Positions 1 through 5,822 of a stretch of 21,285 bases of DNA are shown here, in pieces. Under the pieces are notes generated by a model, which worked only from the letters and a program-made list of their open reading frames with translations, did no database searches and was not told the origin of the DNA. The stretch is from Clostridiales bacterium. Lineage in GTDB: Bacteria > Bacillota > Clostridia > Christensenellales > Aristaeellaceae. Location: assembly GCA_012512355.1 (NCBI GenBank), contig JAAZEI010000203.1, positions 1 through 21,285 of the forward strand, in the 5' to 3' direction. How positions within the stretch are numbered: position 1 is the stretch's first letter; every line of letters starts with the position of its first letter. A program made the translations under genes and the position numbers.

Positions 1-1
1 A

Positions 2-208
2 TTCAATGGCGAAAAAATTGTCGACTTGAAAGATATGATTAAGCAAAACAATTCCGACAATAAAGCACAGCACGATGAACTTAGCAGCAGGTCGACCGTG
101 CTCGAGTCTAAACCGGGCAAGCGCTGGGAATCAATCGTAGGAAGCGTGGTATTGATTTTGATCACTGCTGGTATCACATATCTGCTGTCCACAATGGGGC
201 TGAAATAA
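2..208 (+). CDS. XhlA-like phage membrane protein, 5' end outside window
   Basis: The frame is open from the first complete codon at 2 and ends in TAA at 206-208, so the gene is probably cut by the window edge; the TTG at 26 need not be its start. The visible part has a charged, hydrophilic N-terminal stretch rich in Lys, Asp, Gln and Ser, then one C-terminal membrane segment (about 19 residues, ending near the terminal LSTMGLK). This is the plan of the short XhlA/hemolysin-type proteins that precede holins in phages of Bacillus and Clostridia, where they help membrane lysis or anchor the lysis complex. It sits 20 bp before the holin-like gene and is probably co-transcribed with it. The call rests on architecture and neighbourhood, not on a conserved catalytic motif. 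Confidence 0.6.
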   Translation, partial: FNGEKIVDLKDMIKQNNSDNKAQHDELSSRSTVLESKPGKRWESIVGSVVLILITAGITYLLSTMGLK

Positions 209-228
209 TAGAATTACTGGAGGATAAC

Positions 229-567
229 ATGTTAGGATTGTTTTTACTGTTTTCAATGACGATCTGGTTTGTGGTAGATATCTTAAAGCAAAACATTAAA
301 CTGATCAATCTACCCGATACAGTTTATAATGTAATTGTTTGGATTGTAGCTTTAGCTGTTGGAATGTTGATTTCATTTCAGTTTAAGCTCGATGCATTTG
401 TGCTAGCATCAGAGATTATGACAGGCTTTATCCCATTCACTCCAATAGAACCAACCATTACTGGTTATATATTTGGTGGGCTGCTATTAGCGAGTGGATC
501 AGGAGGCGTCAACGCCTTTTTAAAAGCACTGCGAGGGCTCAAGCCAGAAGAGCCGCCTGAAGCATAA
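229..567 (+). CDS. Phage holin-like small membrane protein
   Basis: This 112-residue protein starts at ATG 229 after an ACTGGAGGATAAC ribosome binding site. It has an N-terminal membrane segment (about residues 1-17), a second at about 31-50, a hydrophobic stretch at about 56-68 that may be a third, and a C-terminal one near 78-95. It ends in a charged tail (KALRGLKPEEPPEA). Size, two to three TM segments, charged C-terminus and position after an XhlA-like gene fit phage holins, which make the lesions that release endolysin at the end of the lytic cycle. Holin families share little sequence, so the exact family is not assigned. It is the last gene before the attachment site. Confidence 0.6.
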   Translation: MLGLFLLFSMTIWFVVDILKQNIKLINLPDTVYNVIVWIVALAVGMLISFQFKLDAFVLASEIMTGFIPFTPIEPTITGYIFGGLLLASGSGGVNAFLKALRGLKPEEPPEA

Positions 568-597
568 TAAAAGTGAACAATTGCTGCCGTAACCTAC

Positions 598-616
598 TCC
601 CAACACGTTCCCAACA
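598..616 (+). repeat. Two direct TCCCAACA octamers, 11 bp period
   Basis: TCCCAACA occurs at 598-605 and again at 609-616, one helical turn apart, about 40 bp from the tRNA-derived attachment core. Closely spaced direct repeats at this distance from a core resemble arm-type binding sites of tyrosine integrases. The role is inferred; only the repeat itself is seen. Confidence 0.4.
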
Positions 617-652
617 AATGGCTAAAAAAATAAGCGTGTACAACGATAGTAA

Positions 653-716
653 CTCCCCTGCTAAGGGAGTAGACGGGTTAAACCGTGCGAGGGTTCAAAT
701 CCCTCCTTCTCCGCCA
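653..716 (+). other. 3' half of tRNA-Ser(GCU) gene; phage att site
   Basis: The anticodon stem CTCCC/GGGAG (653-657, 665-669) encloses the loop CTGCTAA with anticodon GCT at 660-662. A long variable arm follows (670-688), typical of tRNA-Ser, then a T-arm GAGGG-TTCAAAT-CCCTC (689-705), the acceptor 3' strand CTTCTCC (706-712), discriminator G and encoded CCA (714-716). The matching 5' acceptor strand GGAGAAG and a D-arm should lie about 30 bases upstream of the anticodon stem, but the sequence there is A-rich and does not match. It is therefore a truncated tRNA, not a functional gene. Beside phage genes it is best read as the displaced attachment copy, with crossover in or near the anticodon stem-loop. 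A complete tRNA-Ser(GCU) is expected at the other prophage end. Confidence 0.85.
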
Positions 717-720
717 AAAA

Positions 721-750
721 AACCCTTGATGACTTCATCAAGGGTTTTTT
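721..750. terminator. Bidirectional terminator after tRNA-Ser fragment
   Basis: AACCCTTGATG (721-731) pairs with CATCAAGGGTT (736-746) around a 4-nt loop, with T to 750 on the plus strand and an A-run (716-722) that gives a T-tract on the minus strand. It would end the original tRNA transcript rightward and the PAP2-DgkA transcript leftward. Confidence 0.85.
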
Positions 751-784
751 CAATATAATTGTATTTCATATTTATCGTTATTTA

Positions 785-1804
785 TTAGGGCAGAGCAATC
801 AGCAGCAACACCCACAGCTTGGGTCCAAAGATAATAAAGCCTATGGTAGCAGCAGCAAGAGAAGCGATCAAAACAGCGCCGGCTGCTGTATCTTTTGCAA
901 TTTTTGCAAGGGGATGAATATCCGGTGAAGAGAGGTCGATAGCAGTTTCGATGGCAGTATTTAACAATTCACATCCTATAACCAGAGCGAAAAGGATAAG
1001 AAAAATGCACCATTCGGTTGTGCTGCATCTAAGAACCAATGCGAAAGTAATGACGATGGCCATGGCGGCAAAATGTATCACCATGTTGCGCTCCGCTTTC
1101 AAACCGTGAATGATGCCGTCAAAAGCATGGGCGAAACTGTGAATGAGGCTGTGCTTTGAACCAACTCCTTTAAGTTTATTGCTCAGACTTTCATCAAAAG
1201 CAAAATAGGCATGAACAAAACCTGTAAACATAATGAGATAAAGGCTTGAAATCAAGTAGCCGGCAACAATGTCTGAAAGATAATGAACGCCTAAGTAGAT
1301 GCGGCTCAGGCCAATGAGGGATATGGTGATAAGTGTCAGTGCGGTCAGCAGCCGTTTTATCAATGCAGACAATTTTGACTCAAAGATAATATAGATGACA
1401 AAGCCATAGAAGGCGGCAGCTCCCATGCTGTGTCCGCTGGGGAAGCTGAAACCGCGCTCTGAGACCAGCTGACTGATAACAGCAGGTCTTGGCCTGGCAT
1501 AAATTTCTTTTAGCCCCAGATTAAGGATAACGGCAAAGGTTAAGTTTAAAAAGATCGGAACCCAGAACTTGCGCTGACGTACAACGAAGGCAAGAATCAT
1601 GCTGCCAATGATAAGAGCAAAGGGGCTTGCCAAATCAGAAATAAATTTCATGTTCAGTGTGACAACAGGGCTGCGCATACTTGCAATAAAAAGCGATACA
1701 GCCTCATCCATCGGCTGAAGCGCCTCTAGGTTATAGGAGATTAAGAAAAAACTTAAGATACAAAGAAAAAAAGCTATCCATTTGATGCGTTTGAATTTTT
1801 TCAC
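785..1804 (-). CDS. PAP2 phosphatase-DgkA kinase fusion protein
   Basis: This 339-residue membrane protein joins two enzymes. Residues about 1-200 are a PAP2 lipid phosphatase with all three motifs: K99 to R106-P107 (KEIYARPRP), PSGH at 122-125, and S167-R168 with H174 and D178 (SRIYLGVHYLSD). Residues about 220-335 are a DgkA-type kinase with E238 (GLKAERN), E279-N282-E286 (ELLNTAIET) and D305 (AKDTAAGA). In Gram-positive bacteria DgkA homologues phosphorylate undecaprenol, and PAP2 enzymes of the BcrC type dephosphorylate undecaprenyl pyrophosphate, so both halves could supply undecaprenyl phosphate for wall synthesis; the substrate is inferred. The start is GTG 1804, five bases after AGGAGG. 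It lies 55 bp behind the small membrane gene with no clear promoter between, so the two are probably co-transcribed. Confidence 0.88.
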   Translation of the reverse strand: MKKFKRIKWIAFFLCILSFFLISYNLEALQPMDEAVSLFIASMRSPVVTLNMKFISDLASPFALIIGSMILAFVVRQRKFWVPIFLNLTFAVILNLGLKEIYARPRPAVISQLVSERGFSFPSGHSMGAAAFYGFVIYIIFESKLSALIKRLLTALTLITISLIGLSRIYLGVHYLSDIVAGYLISSLYLIMFTGFVHAYFAFDESLSNKLKGVGSKHSLIHSFAHAFDGIIHGLKAERNMVIHFAAMAIVITFALVLRCSTTEWCIFLILFALVIGCELLNTAIETAIDLSSPDIHPLAKIAKDTAAGAVLIASLAAATIGFIIFGPKLWVLLLIALP

Positions 1805-1859
1805 AAAACCTCCTAAAATAAATCACCCAGTGAGAGATGAGATAAGAACAATAAGATTA

Positions 1860-2324
1860 TTACTCCACTTTCCAATCCACCACTGATTTATCAAAGGTAC
1901 TAATACTTAGCTGGATGCCTTCTTCCCAAGTCGGCAACGTGAAATGCTGGTCAAAATAGAGCAATCGCTCGTCTGTTCGCTCTGGAGAATTGCTGACGTT
2001 AATCATAAAAGGCATAAAACGCACCCCATCCCTGATTACCTCATTGCTGTCAAAACCTTGGAATCGTCCAAAGTAATGCCTCTTGCGGCCTGTCAGCAAA
2101 TCACGCAAGAATTTTCGGTAAGATGCCAATGGAGACAGACTGATACCCCAGGCGAAGATCAATGTTGCCCCCATGAGGCACAGCAGGACAACTGTTAGCC
2201 ACTGAATTCTGGCAGCAAAAGAGATAATAAGGCCAAAGAACAAAACAGCTTCCACCAGCAATAAGATCAGAGCGCGGCGATGGAGCTGTTGATTTATTGA
2301 TTCCAAATGCTCTTGTTTATACAC
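1860..2324 (-). CDS. Unrecognised two-TM membrane protein, 154 aa
   Basis: I do not recognise this family. From the chosen start the protein has a short polar N-terminus with basic residues (YKQEHLESINQQLHRR), two adjacent membrane segments at about residues 18-39 and 42-64, and a soluble C-terminal half of about 85 residues with several aromatic residues and no evident catalytic motif. The tail probably faces the cytoplasm. GTG 2324 is preferred because AGGAGG lies six bases upstream and a sigma-A promoter (2352-2380) sits just before it; the open frame extends to 2402, but that extension would cover the promoter and has no ribosome binding site. It is the first gene of a leftward pair with the PAP2-DgkA fusion, which suggests an envelope-related role. 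Confidence 0.7.
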   Translation of the reverse strand: MYKQEHLESINQQLHRRALILLLVEAVLFFGLIISFAARIQWLTVVLLCLMGATLIFAWGISLSPLASYRKFLRDLLTGRKRHYFGRFQGFDSNEVIRDGVRFMPFMINVSNSPERTDERLLYFDQHFTLPTWEEGIQLSISTFDKSVVDWKVE

Positions 2325-2351
2325 GGTTTGCCTCCTGAATAGAATAGATAA

Positions 2352-2380
2352 ATCATAGCGTATCTTTGTAAAAATGTCGA
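2352..2380 (-). promoter_or_regulatory. Sigma-A-type promoter, leftward (membrane gene and PAP2-DgkA)
   Basis: Read on the minus strand: TCGACA, 17-bp spacer, TATGAT, with AGGAGG and the GTG start shortly downstream. It is back to back with the rightward helicase promoter. Confidence 0.6.
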
Positions 2381-2384
2381 GCGT

Positions 2385-2398
2385 TTGACAGCTGTCAA
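2385..2398. promoter_or_regulatory. Perfect 14-bp palindrome over the -35, candidate operator
   Basis: TTGACAGCTGTCAA equals its own reverse complement. It covers the helicase -35 and lies next to the -35 of the divergent promoter, a position from which one bound protein could control both. The palindrome is seen; a regulator is inferred. Confidence 0.45.
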
Positions 2399-2414
2399 CC
2401 AAGAACTATATAAT
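2385..2414 (+). promoter_or_regulatory. Strong sigma-A promoter for the helicase
   Basis: Consensus -35 TTGACA (2385-2390) and consensus -10 TATAAT (2409-2414) are 18 bp apart. The expected transcript start near 2421 gives a leader of about 35 nt to the strong ribosome binding site at 2441. Confidence 0.75.
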
Positions 2415-2455
2415 AAGCTGTCGTAAGTCTGCGACCATCAGGAGGAGGGCGGTCA

Positions 2456-2506
2456 ATGAGCTGCCCATGGAAAGAGGTATTTTTTGGCCCTATCAAAAGA
2501 GTTTGA
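2456..2506 (+). CDS. Candidate 16-codon upstream ORF before the helicase
   Basis: ATG 2456 follows the strongest ribosome binding site in the area, GGAGGAGGG (2441-2449), at good spacing. It reads MSCPWKEVFFGPIKRV and stops at TGA 2504-2506, inside the helicase frame and out of phase with it. It could be a leader peptide whose translation opens or couples the helicase start. It could also be the true N-terminus of the helicase: loss of one T from the six-T run at 2480-2485 would join the two frames. Which of these is real cannot be settled from the sequence. Confidence 0.4.
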   Translation: MSCPWKEVFFGPIKRV

Positions 2507-3656
2507 AGCTCTGAACATTTCAACTGAGGTGCTCAAAGCCCTGGAAGGAATGGATATTCACAAGCCCACTACTGTTCAAAAAGAAACAATCCCACCCATG
2601 ATGGCAGGACGTGACATCATTGGCATTGCCCCAACGGGGACTGGAAAAACCATTGCTTTTGGTATCCCAATGCTCGAATACATCGATGTGCATGCGCCGC
2701 ATATCCAAGAGGTTGTCCTGGCGCCTACTCGTGAATTGGCTTTGCAAATTACAGAAGAATTGGACAGTCTGGCTCATTTTATCCCGCAGATTCGCATCAC
2801 TGCTTTATACGGCGGCCAGCCGATTGCCAAGCAGCTCACCCTGCTTAAACGCAAACCACAGATTGTTGTTGCAACGCCAGGTCGGATGTTAGATTTAATG
2901 AACCGTGGCATGGTACAGCTTGGCAAAGTGCATACATTGGTGATAGACGAAGCAGATGAAATGCTTAAAATGGGTTTCGTTAAAGATGTTACCAAAATCA
3001 TTGAGTCAATCCCCAGGACCAGGCAGATGGTGATGTTTTCGGCTACCACCAACCAGGATGTACAGACCATCTCATGGAAGTTTCAGCGCGAGCCCATTGA
3101 AATTTATGTTCAGGCCACAGAGGCTGACCTTCCTCATATTACCCAATATACGATTATTGTTCCGCGTGAGAGTAAGCAGGAACGCCTGAGCTATTTGCTT
3201 GACAGTGATGAGTTTGGTCGGGTGATGATTTTCACCAACACGAAATATATGGCACAAAGGCTTGCTGACAGGCTTCAAAAACAAGGCTACAAAGCAGAAG
3301 CGCTGCATGGTGACATTCCTCAGAATAAGCGTACGGTTATCATGAACAATTTTAAACGCGGCAGATTCCCTATTCTTGTCGCCACAGATGTTGCGGCGCG
3401 GGGGATAGATGTGTACGATGTTGAAGCGGTAATCAATTATGACTTGCCCAACGAAAACGAATATTATACCCATCGCATTGGCCGCACCGGCAGAGCCCGC
3501 AAGCATGGCGTTGCTTTTACCATGATGACATACCAGGAAAGTGTCAGGATGAATGAAATACTCCGATATATAAAGGGAACTCCTTCGCCTTTGCATTTTG
3601 ATGCCAATGGTATTCTTTGTACAGAAGACAATCAACCATTCTTTGAACATATTTAA
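2484..3656 (+). CDS. DEAD-box ATP-dependent RNA helicase
   Basis: This protein of about 390 residues has the complete DEAD-box core: Q motif (F7 to Q32), motif I APTGTGKT (49-56), Ia PTREL (81-85), Ib TPGR (131-134), II DEAD (155-158), III SAT (186-188), V ATDVAARGID (300-309) and VI HRIGRTGR (330-337). Almost nothing follows the second RecA domain, so it lacks the long basic tail or RNA-binding domain of CshA or DbpA and is a minimal helicase. Such proteins remodel RNA in ribosome assembly, mRNA decay or cold adaptation in the cytoplasm. The assigned start is TTG 2484 with a moderate AAGAGG site; the strong site instead serves the short ORF at 2456. It is monocistronic, ending at the terminator 3707-3745. 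Confidence 0.93.
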   Translation: MALSKEFEALNISTEVLKALEGMDIHKPTTVQKETIPPMMAGRDIIGIAPTGTGKTIAFGIPMLEYIDVHAPHIQEVVLAPTRELALQITEELDSLAHFIPQIRITALYGGQPIAKQLTLLKRKPQIVVATPGRMLDLMNRGMVQLGKVHTLVIDEADEMLKMGFVKDVTKIIESIPRTRQMVMFSATTNQDVQTISWKFQREPIEIYVQATEADLPHITQYTIIVPRESKQERLSYLLDSDEFGRVMIFTNTKYMAQRLADRLQKQGYKAEALHGDIPQNKRTVIMNNFKRGRFPILVATDVAARGIDVYDVEAVINYDLPNENEYYTHRIGRTGRARKHGVAFTMMTYQESVRMNEILRYIKGTPSPLHFDANGILCTEDNQPFFEHI

Positions 3657-3706
3657 ACGCTAACTGTTAGACATTTTTGCCAATGGCTGCATGATATACT
3701 GTACAT

Positions 3707-3745
3707 CAAGATAAAAGCGCCCATATGCGGGCGCTTTTTATCTTG
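3707..3745. terminator. Bidirectional terminator between helicase and anti-sigma gene
   Basis: The arms 3707-3722 and 3729-3745 form a long hairpin around ATATGC, with core AAAGCGCCC/GGGCGCTTT and a T-run on either strand. It separates the convergent helicase and sigma/anti-sigma transcripts. Confidence 0.88.
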
Positions 3746-3756
3746 TCTAAAACGGT

Positions 3757-4683
3757 TTATTTTACGGTTGCTTTGAAAGCTTCGATAAATTCAGGATTGC
3801 TCCAGGTACCGCATGCGATTAAGCTATTGCCTTTAACTGACATCTGTAAGATGATGCCATTGCTGTATTGTATCAGAAGCGCTTGATCCGAGATGCTCGT
3901 AGAGCTGCTTTTATAGGAAGAGTCATTGAGTAAAATACTCATAAGCATTGATACCTGCTGGGCGTCTGTGACGGTTCCAACACCTGAAAGCTGCAAGCCT
4001 GCTATGGGTCCTTTGAGCGTATCAGGTAAACTCTCGCTGCCAAGCAGGGCATTGCCGCTGAAGCTGACGCGCTGGAAAACACGCAGCTTACCTTCTACTT
4101 CTGCCGCTAAAGCAGAACCCTCCATCTGGGCAATCTGAAATACCTGTGTTCCTATGGTCGCCACATTGCTTAACAGCATGGAGGAAGAATCCAGGGCTGG
4201 CTCCTGATTAAAAACTTCTACATGTCCAAGGTACGCTCCCAGCATGTCTTCATCGATTGATGTTGGGTTATTCAGAAGTCGGTAAAAGCCACCGTTCGCC
4301 GTCCGGATCAAGGGGAAATTACCGCCTTGTGACCTGGCCCAAACACCCTTGTAATTGGGGATGGCACCGGGCTTGCCCAGGTTGATGCTGCCTTGAGGCA
4401 GATTGCCTGCGCGCAGGACAGCCACTTGGGGAAGAATACCGGCAGCTTGTGTTTTGAATTGCTGCTTGCTTTGATTTTTCCCGCCAAACACCTGAAGGCT
4501 CAAAGCACCAATTCCAAATAATAGGACGAGGACGCTTACAAACGCAAGAATTCTTTGTGGGAATAATATTGTCGATTTTCGTTTTGGGGCACCGCGGCTT
4601 AGAATCTTCTCAAAAAGCGCCTGATCAGCCGTGAGGCCGCCAAGCATTTCCTCTGCAATGTGTGGAAGTTGATTAAGCTTCAT
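3757..4683 (-). CDS. Putative membrane anti-sigma factor for the adjoining ECF sigma
   Basis: From ATG 4683 the protein has 308 residues: a cytoplasmic N-terminus of about 44 residues containing a short acidic segment (IAEEMLGGLTADQALFEKIL), one membrane segment at about 45-67, and an extracytoplasmic domain of about 240 residues that I do not recognise. This layout and a start overlapping the sigma gene by 11 bp are typical of anti-sigma factors that hold their ECF sigma at the membrane. No HxxxCxxC zinc motif of the ZAS type is visible near the N-terminus. The frame runs upstream to 4782, but that part lies inside the sigma gene. ATG 4695 is possible, yet GGAGGAGG touches it directly, so 4683, 12 bases further on, is preferred. 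Confidence 0.7.
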   Translation of the reverse strand: MKLNQLPHIAEEMLGGLTADQALFEKILSRGAPKRKSTILFPQRILAFVSVLVLLFGIGALSLQVFGGKNQSKQQFKTQAAGILPQVAVLRAGNLPQGSINLGKPGAIPNYKGVWARSQGGNFPLIRTANGGFYRLLNNPTSIDEDMLGAYLGHVEVFNQEPALDSSSMLLSNVATIGTQVFQIAQMEGSALAAEVEGKLRVFQRVSFSGNALLGSESLPDTLKGPIAGLQLSGVGTVTDAQQVSMLMSILLNDSSYKSSSTSISDQALLIQYSNGIILQMSVKGNSLIACGTWSNPEFIEAFKATVK

Positions 4684-5188
4684 CTTGTATGTCATCCTCC
4701 TCCAATAATGCTTTGAGTTTCTTGCGGCCGCGAGACAACCTGCTTGAAATGGTGCCTGGCTGTACGCTGAGCATATCTGCAATTTCCTGCGTTGTATAGC
4801 CTTGATAATAAAATAATAGAAAAACCTCTTTCACTTCGGGTGGGAGAGTATAAATTGCTTGCATCAGAGCTTCTTTTTCCAATTTTTGATCAAATTGATC
4901 ATCAGCTGGTATCATTTCAAGCTTTTTACTACCCAAAATAACTCTTCTGGCCCAGGCGCTGCGCCATTGGTCACGGCAGATGTTGAGTGCAACTTTCAGC
5001 AGCCAGGATTTTTCGCTTCCAGGTATTAACTCAGGCTTTTTATCCATCAGACGGATAAAAACCTCCTGTGTAACATCTTCAGCCCTGGTCTTATCTCCTA
5101 AATAAAAATAGCTTACCCTCAAAACATCGCCTGCATATTTGATATACAGGGATTCTACCAAGGAAGCAGACTCGGTTTGTTTATCCAA
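4673..5188 (-). CDS. ECF-type RNA polymerase sigma factor
   Basis: This 171-residue protein has only sigma regions 2 and 4. Region 2 spans about residues 8-78 and includes the acidic polymerase-binding and -10 recognition part (DKTRAEDVTQEVFIRLMDK) and a WLLKVALNICRD segment. Region 4 spans about 112-163, with a helix-turn-helix around TTQEIADMLSVQPGTISSRL. ECF sigmas direct polymerase to stress or envelope genes when released from an anti-sigma factor. The start is TTG 5188 with GGGAGGT five bases upstream. The gene follows the kinase gene by 70 bp with no convincing terminator, so it may also be read from the nucleoside operon. A self-activated ECF promoter in the gap is possible but I could not define one. 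Confidence 0.92.
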   Translation of the reverse strand: MDKQTESASLVESLYIKYAGDVLRVSYFYLGDKTRAEDVTQEVFIRLMDKKPELIPGSEKSWLLKVALNICRDQWRSAWARRVILGSKKLEMIPADDQFDQKLEKEALMQAIYTLPPEVKEVFLLFYYQGYTTQEIADMLSVQPGTISSRLSRGRKKLKALLEEDDIQDEA

Positions 5189-5258
5189 AGTTACCTCCCT
5201 TTCGTCTGCTTATCTATAAAACGCGGCAAAGTTCGAAAAGCTTGCAAACTTTTTAAAT

Positions 5259-5822
5259 TTAGAGTTGTTCCAATAAGAAGTCACTGCATTCTCGCACACC
5301 GCAGTTTGAGAAATAAAGATTTTCCAGCGGTATCCATTCCTCAAAAAAACGTTCAGCCCCTTCAAGATTTCGTTTGCGGATGCGGTTGGCCTGAAATTGC
5401 TCATCGATATCGAGAAAAACTTTAATGTCATAAAAATCACGGAGTTTTGGGTGGAGGCTATATGAGCCCTCTATAATATGAAGGGGGGCCGTTCCCGCTT
5501 TTTTCGCGCTAAAGGTGTCAGATTGACAATCATAGATATAATAAATGAATTCTTCATCCCTTGCAAGCGGTTGAAGCACCTGTGACAAGAAGCGTTCATG
5601 ATCTACATTGCCGCCGGGCAGACCTAGCCTAAGTTCTGTGCGCATATCTGGCTGCAGAAAGAAATCATCCATATGAAATATTTGCGTACCCGGGTATTTT
5701 TTCAGCAGCTCTTGCGCCAAAGTAGATTTGCCCCCACCGCTGGGTCCGTCTATGGCGACCAGGGGAGAAGTCATGGTCATGAGCGTCTGGATTGTATCCA
5801 GAAGACTTTGCATATTTTTCAA
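5259..5822 (-). CDS. Uridine-kinase-like P-loop nucleoside kinase
   Basis: This 187-residue cytoplasmic protein has a Walker A loop GPSGGGKST at residues 26-34, an HMDDFF segment at 50-55 in the substrate-binding position of uridine kinase relatives, GGNVDHERF at 70-78, and IIEGSYSLHP further on. It belongs to the P-loop kinases usually annotated as uridine kinase, but exact substrate is not fixed by these motifs. As last member of a nucleoside transport operon, a role in phosphorylating an imported nucleoside is plausible. The start is TTG 5822, which overlaps the permease stop (TTGA) and follows GAGAGGAAC, so translation is probably coupled. An ATG three codons in has poorer spacing. Confidence 0.75.
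   Translation of the reverse strand: MKNMQSLLDTIQTLMTMTSPLVAIDGPSGGGKSTLAQELLKKYPGTQIFHMDDFFLQPDMRTELRLGLPGGNVDHERFLSQVLQPLARDEEFIYYIYDCQSDTFSAKKAGTAPLHIIEGSYSLHPKLRDFYDIKVFLDIDEQFQANRIRKRNLEGAERFFEEWIPLENLYFSNCGVRECSDFLLEQL

Larger units (their letters stand above)
1..716. mobile_element. Right end of a prophage, up to a tRNA-Ser attachment site
   Basis: The window opens inside two small phage lysis-type membrane genes (XhlA-like, then holin-like), both on the plus strand. They are followed by about 80 bases of non-coding DNA and a tRNA-Ser(GCU) fragment that lacks its 5' half. A displaced tRNA 3' half beside phage genes is the usual mark of one end of an element integrated by a tyrosine recombinase. 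Chromosomal genes begin after the terminator at 721-750. The rest of the element, including any integrase and the reconstituted tRNA gene, should lie to the left of the window. No endolysin gene is visible between the holin and the junction; it may lie upstream or be absent. Confidence 0.7.

Noticed and set aside
628..716. Complete functional tRNA-Ser gene
   Set aside because: The 5' acceptor strand GGAGAAG and D-arm are absent upstream of the anticodon stem; only the 3' half is present.
573..758. Open frame of 61 codons over the tRNA fragment and terminator
   Set aside because: It runs through structured tRNA sequence and a terminator hairpin, and has no ribosome binding site; not a gene.
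3661..3745. Small RNA between helicase and anti-sigma gene
   Set aside because: Promoter-like hexamers there are poorly spaced and the only transcript possible before the terminator would be about 35 nt.
5189..5258. ECF-type autoregulated promoter before the sigma gene
   Set aside because: A TGCAAG...CGCG arrangement exists, but spacing and sequence are too loose to call without other regulon members.
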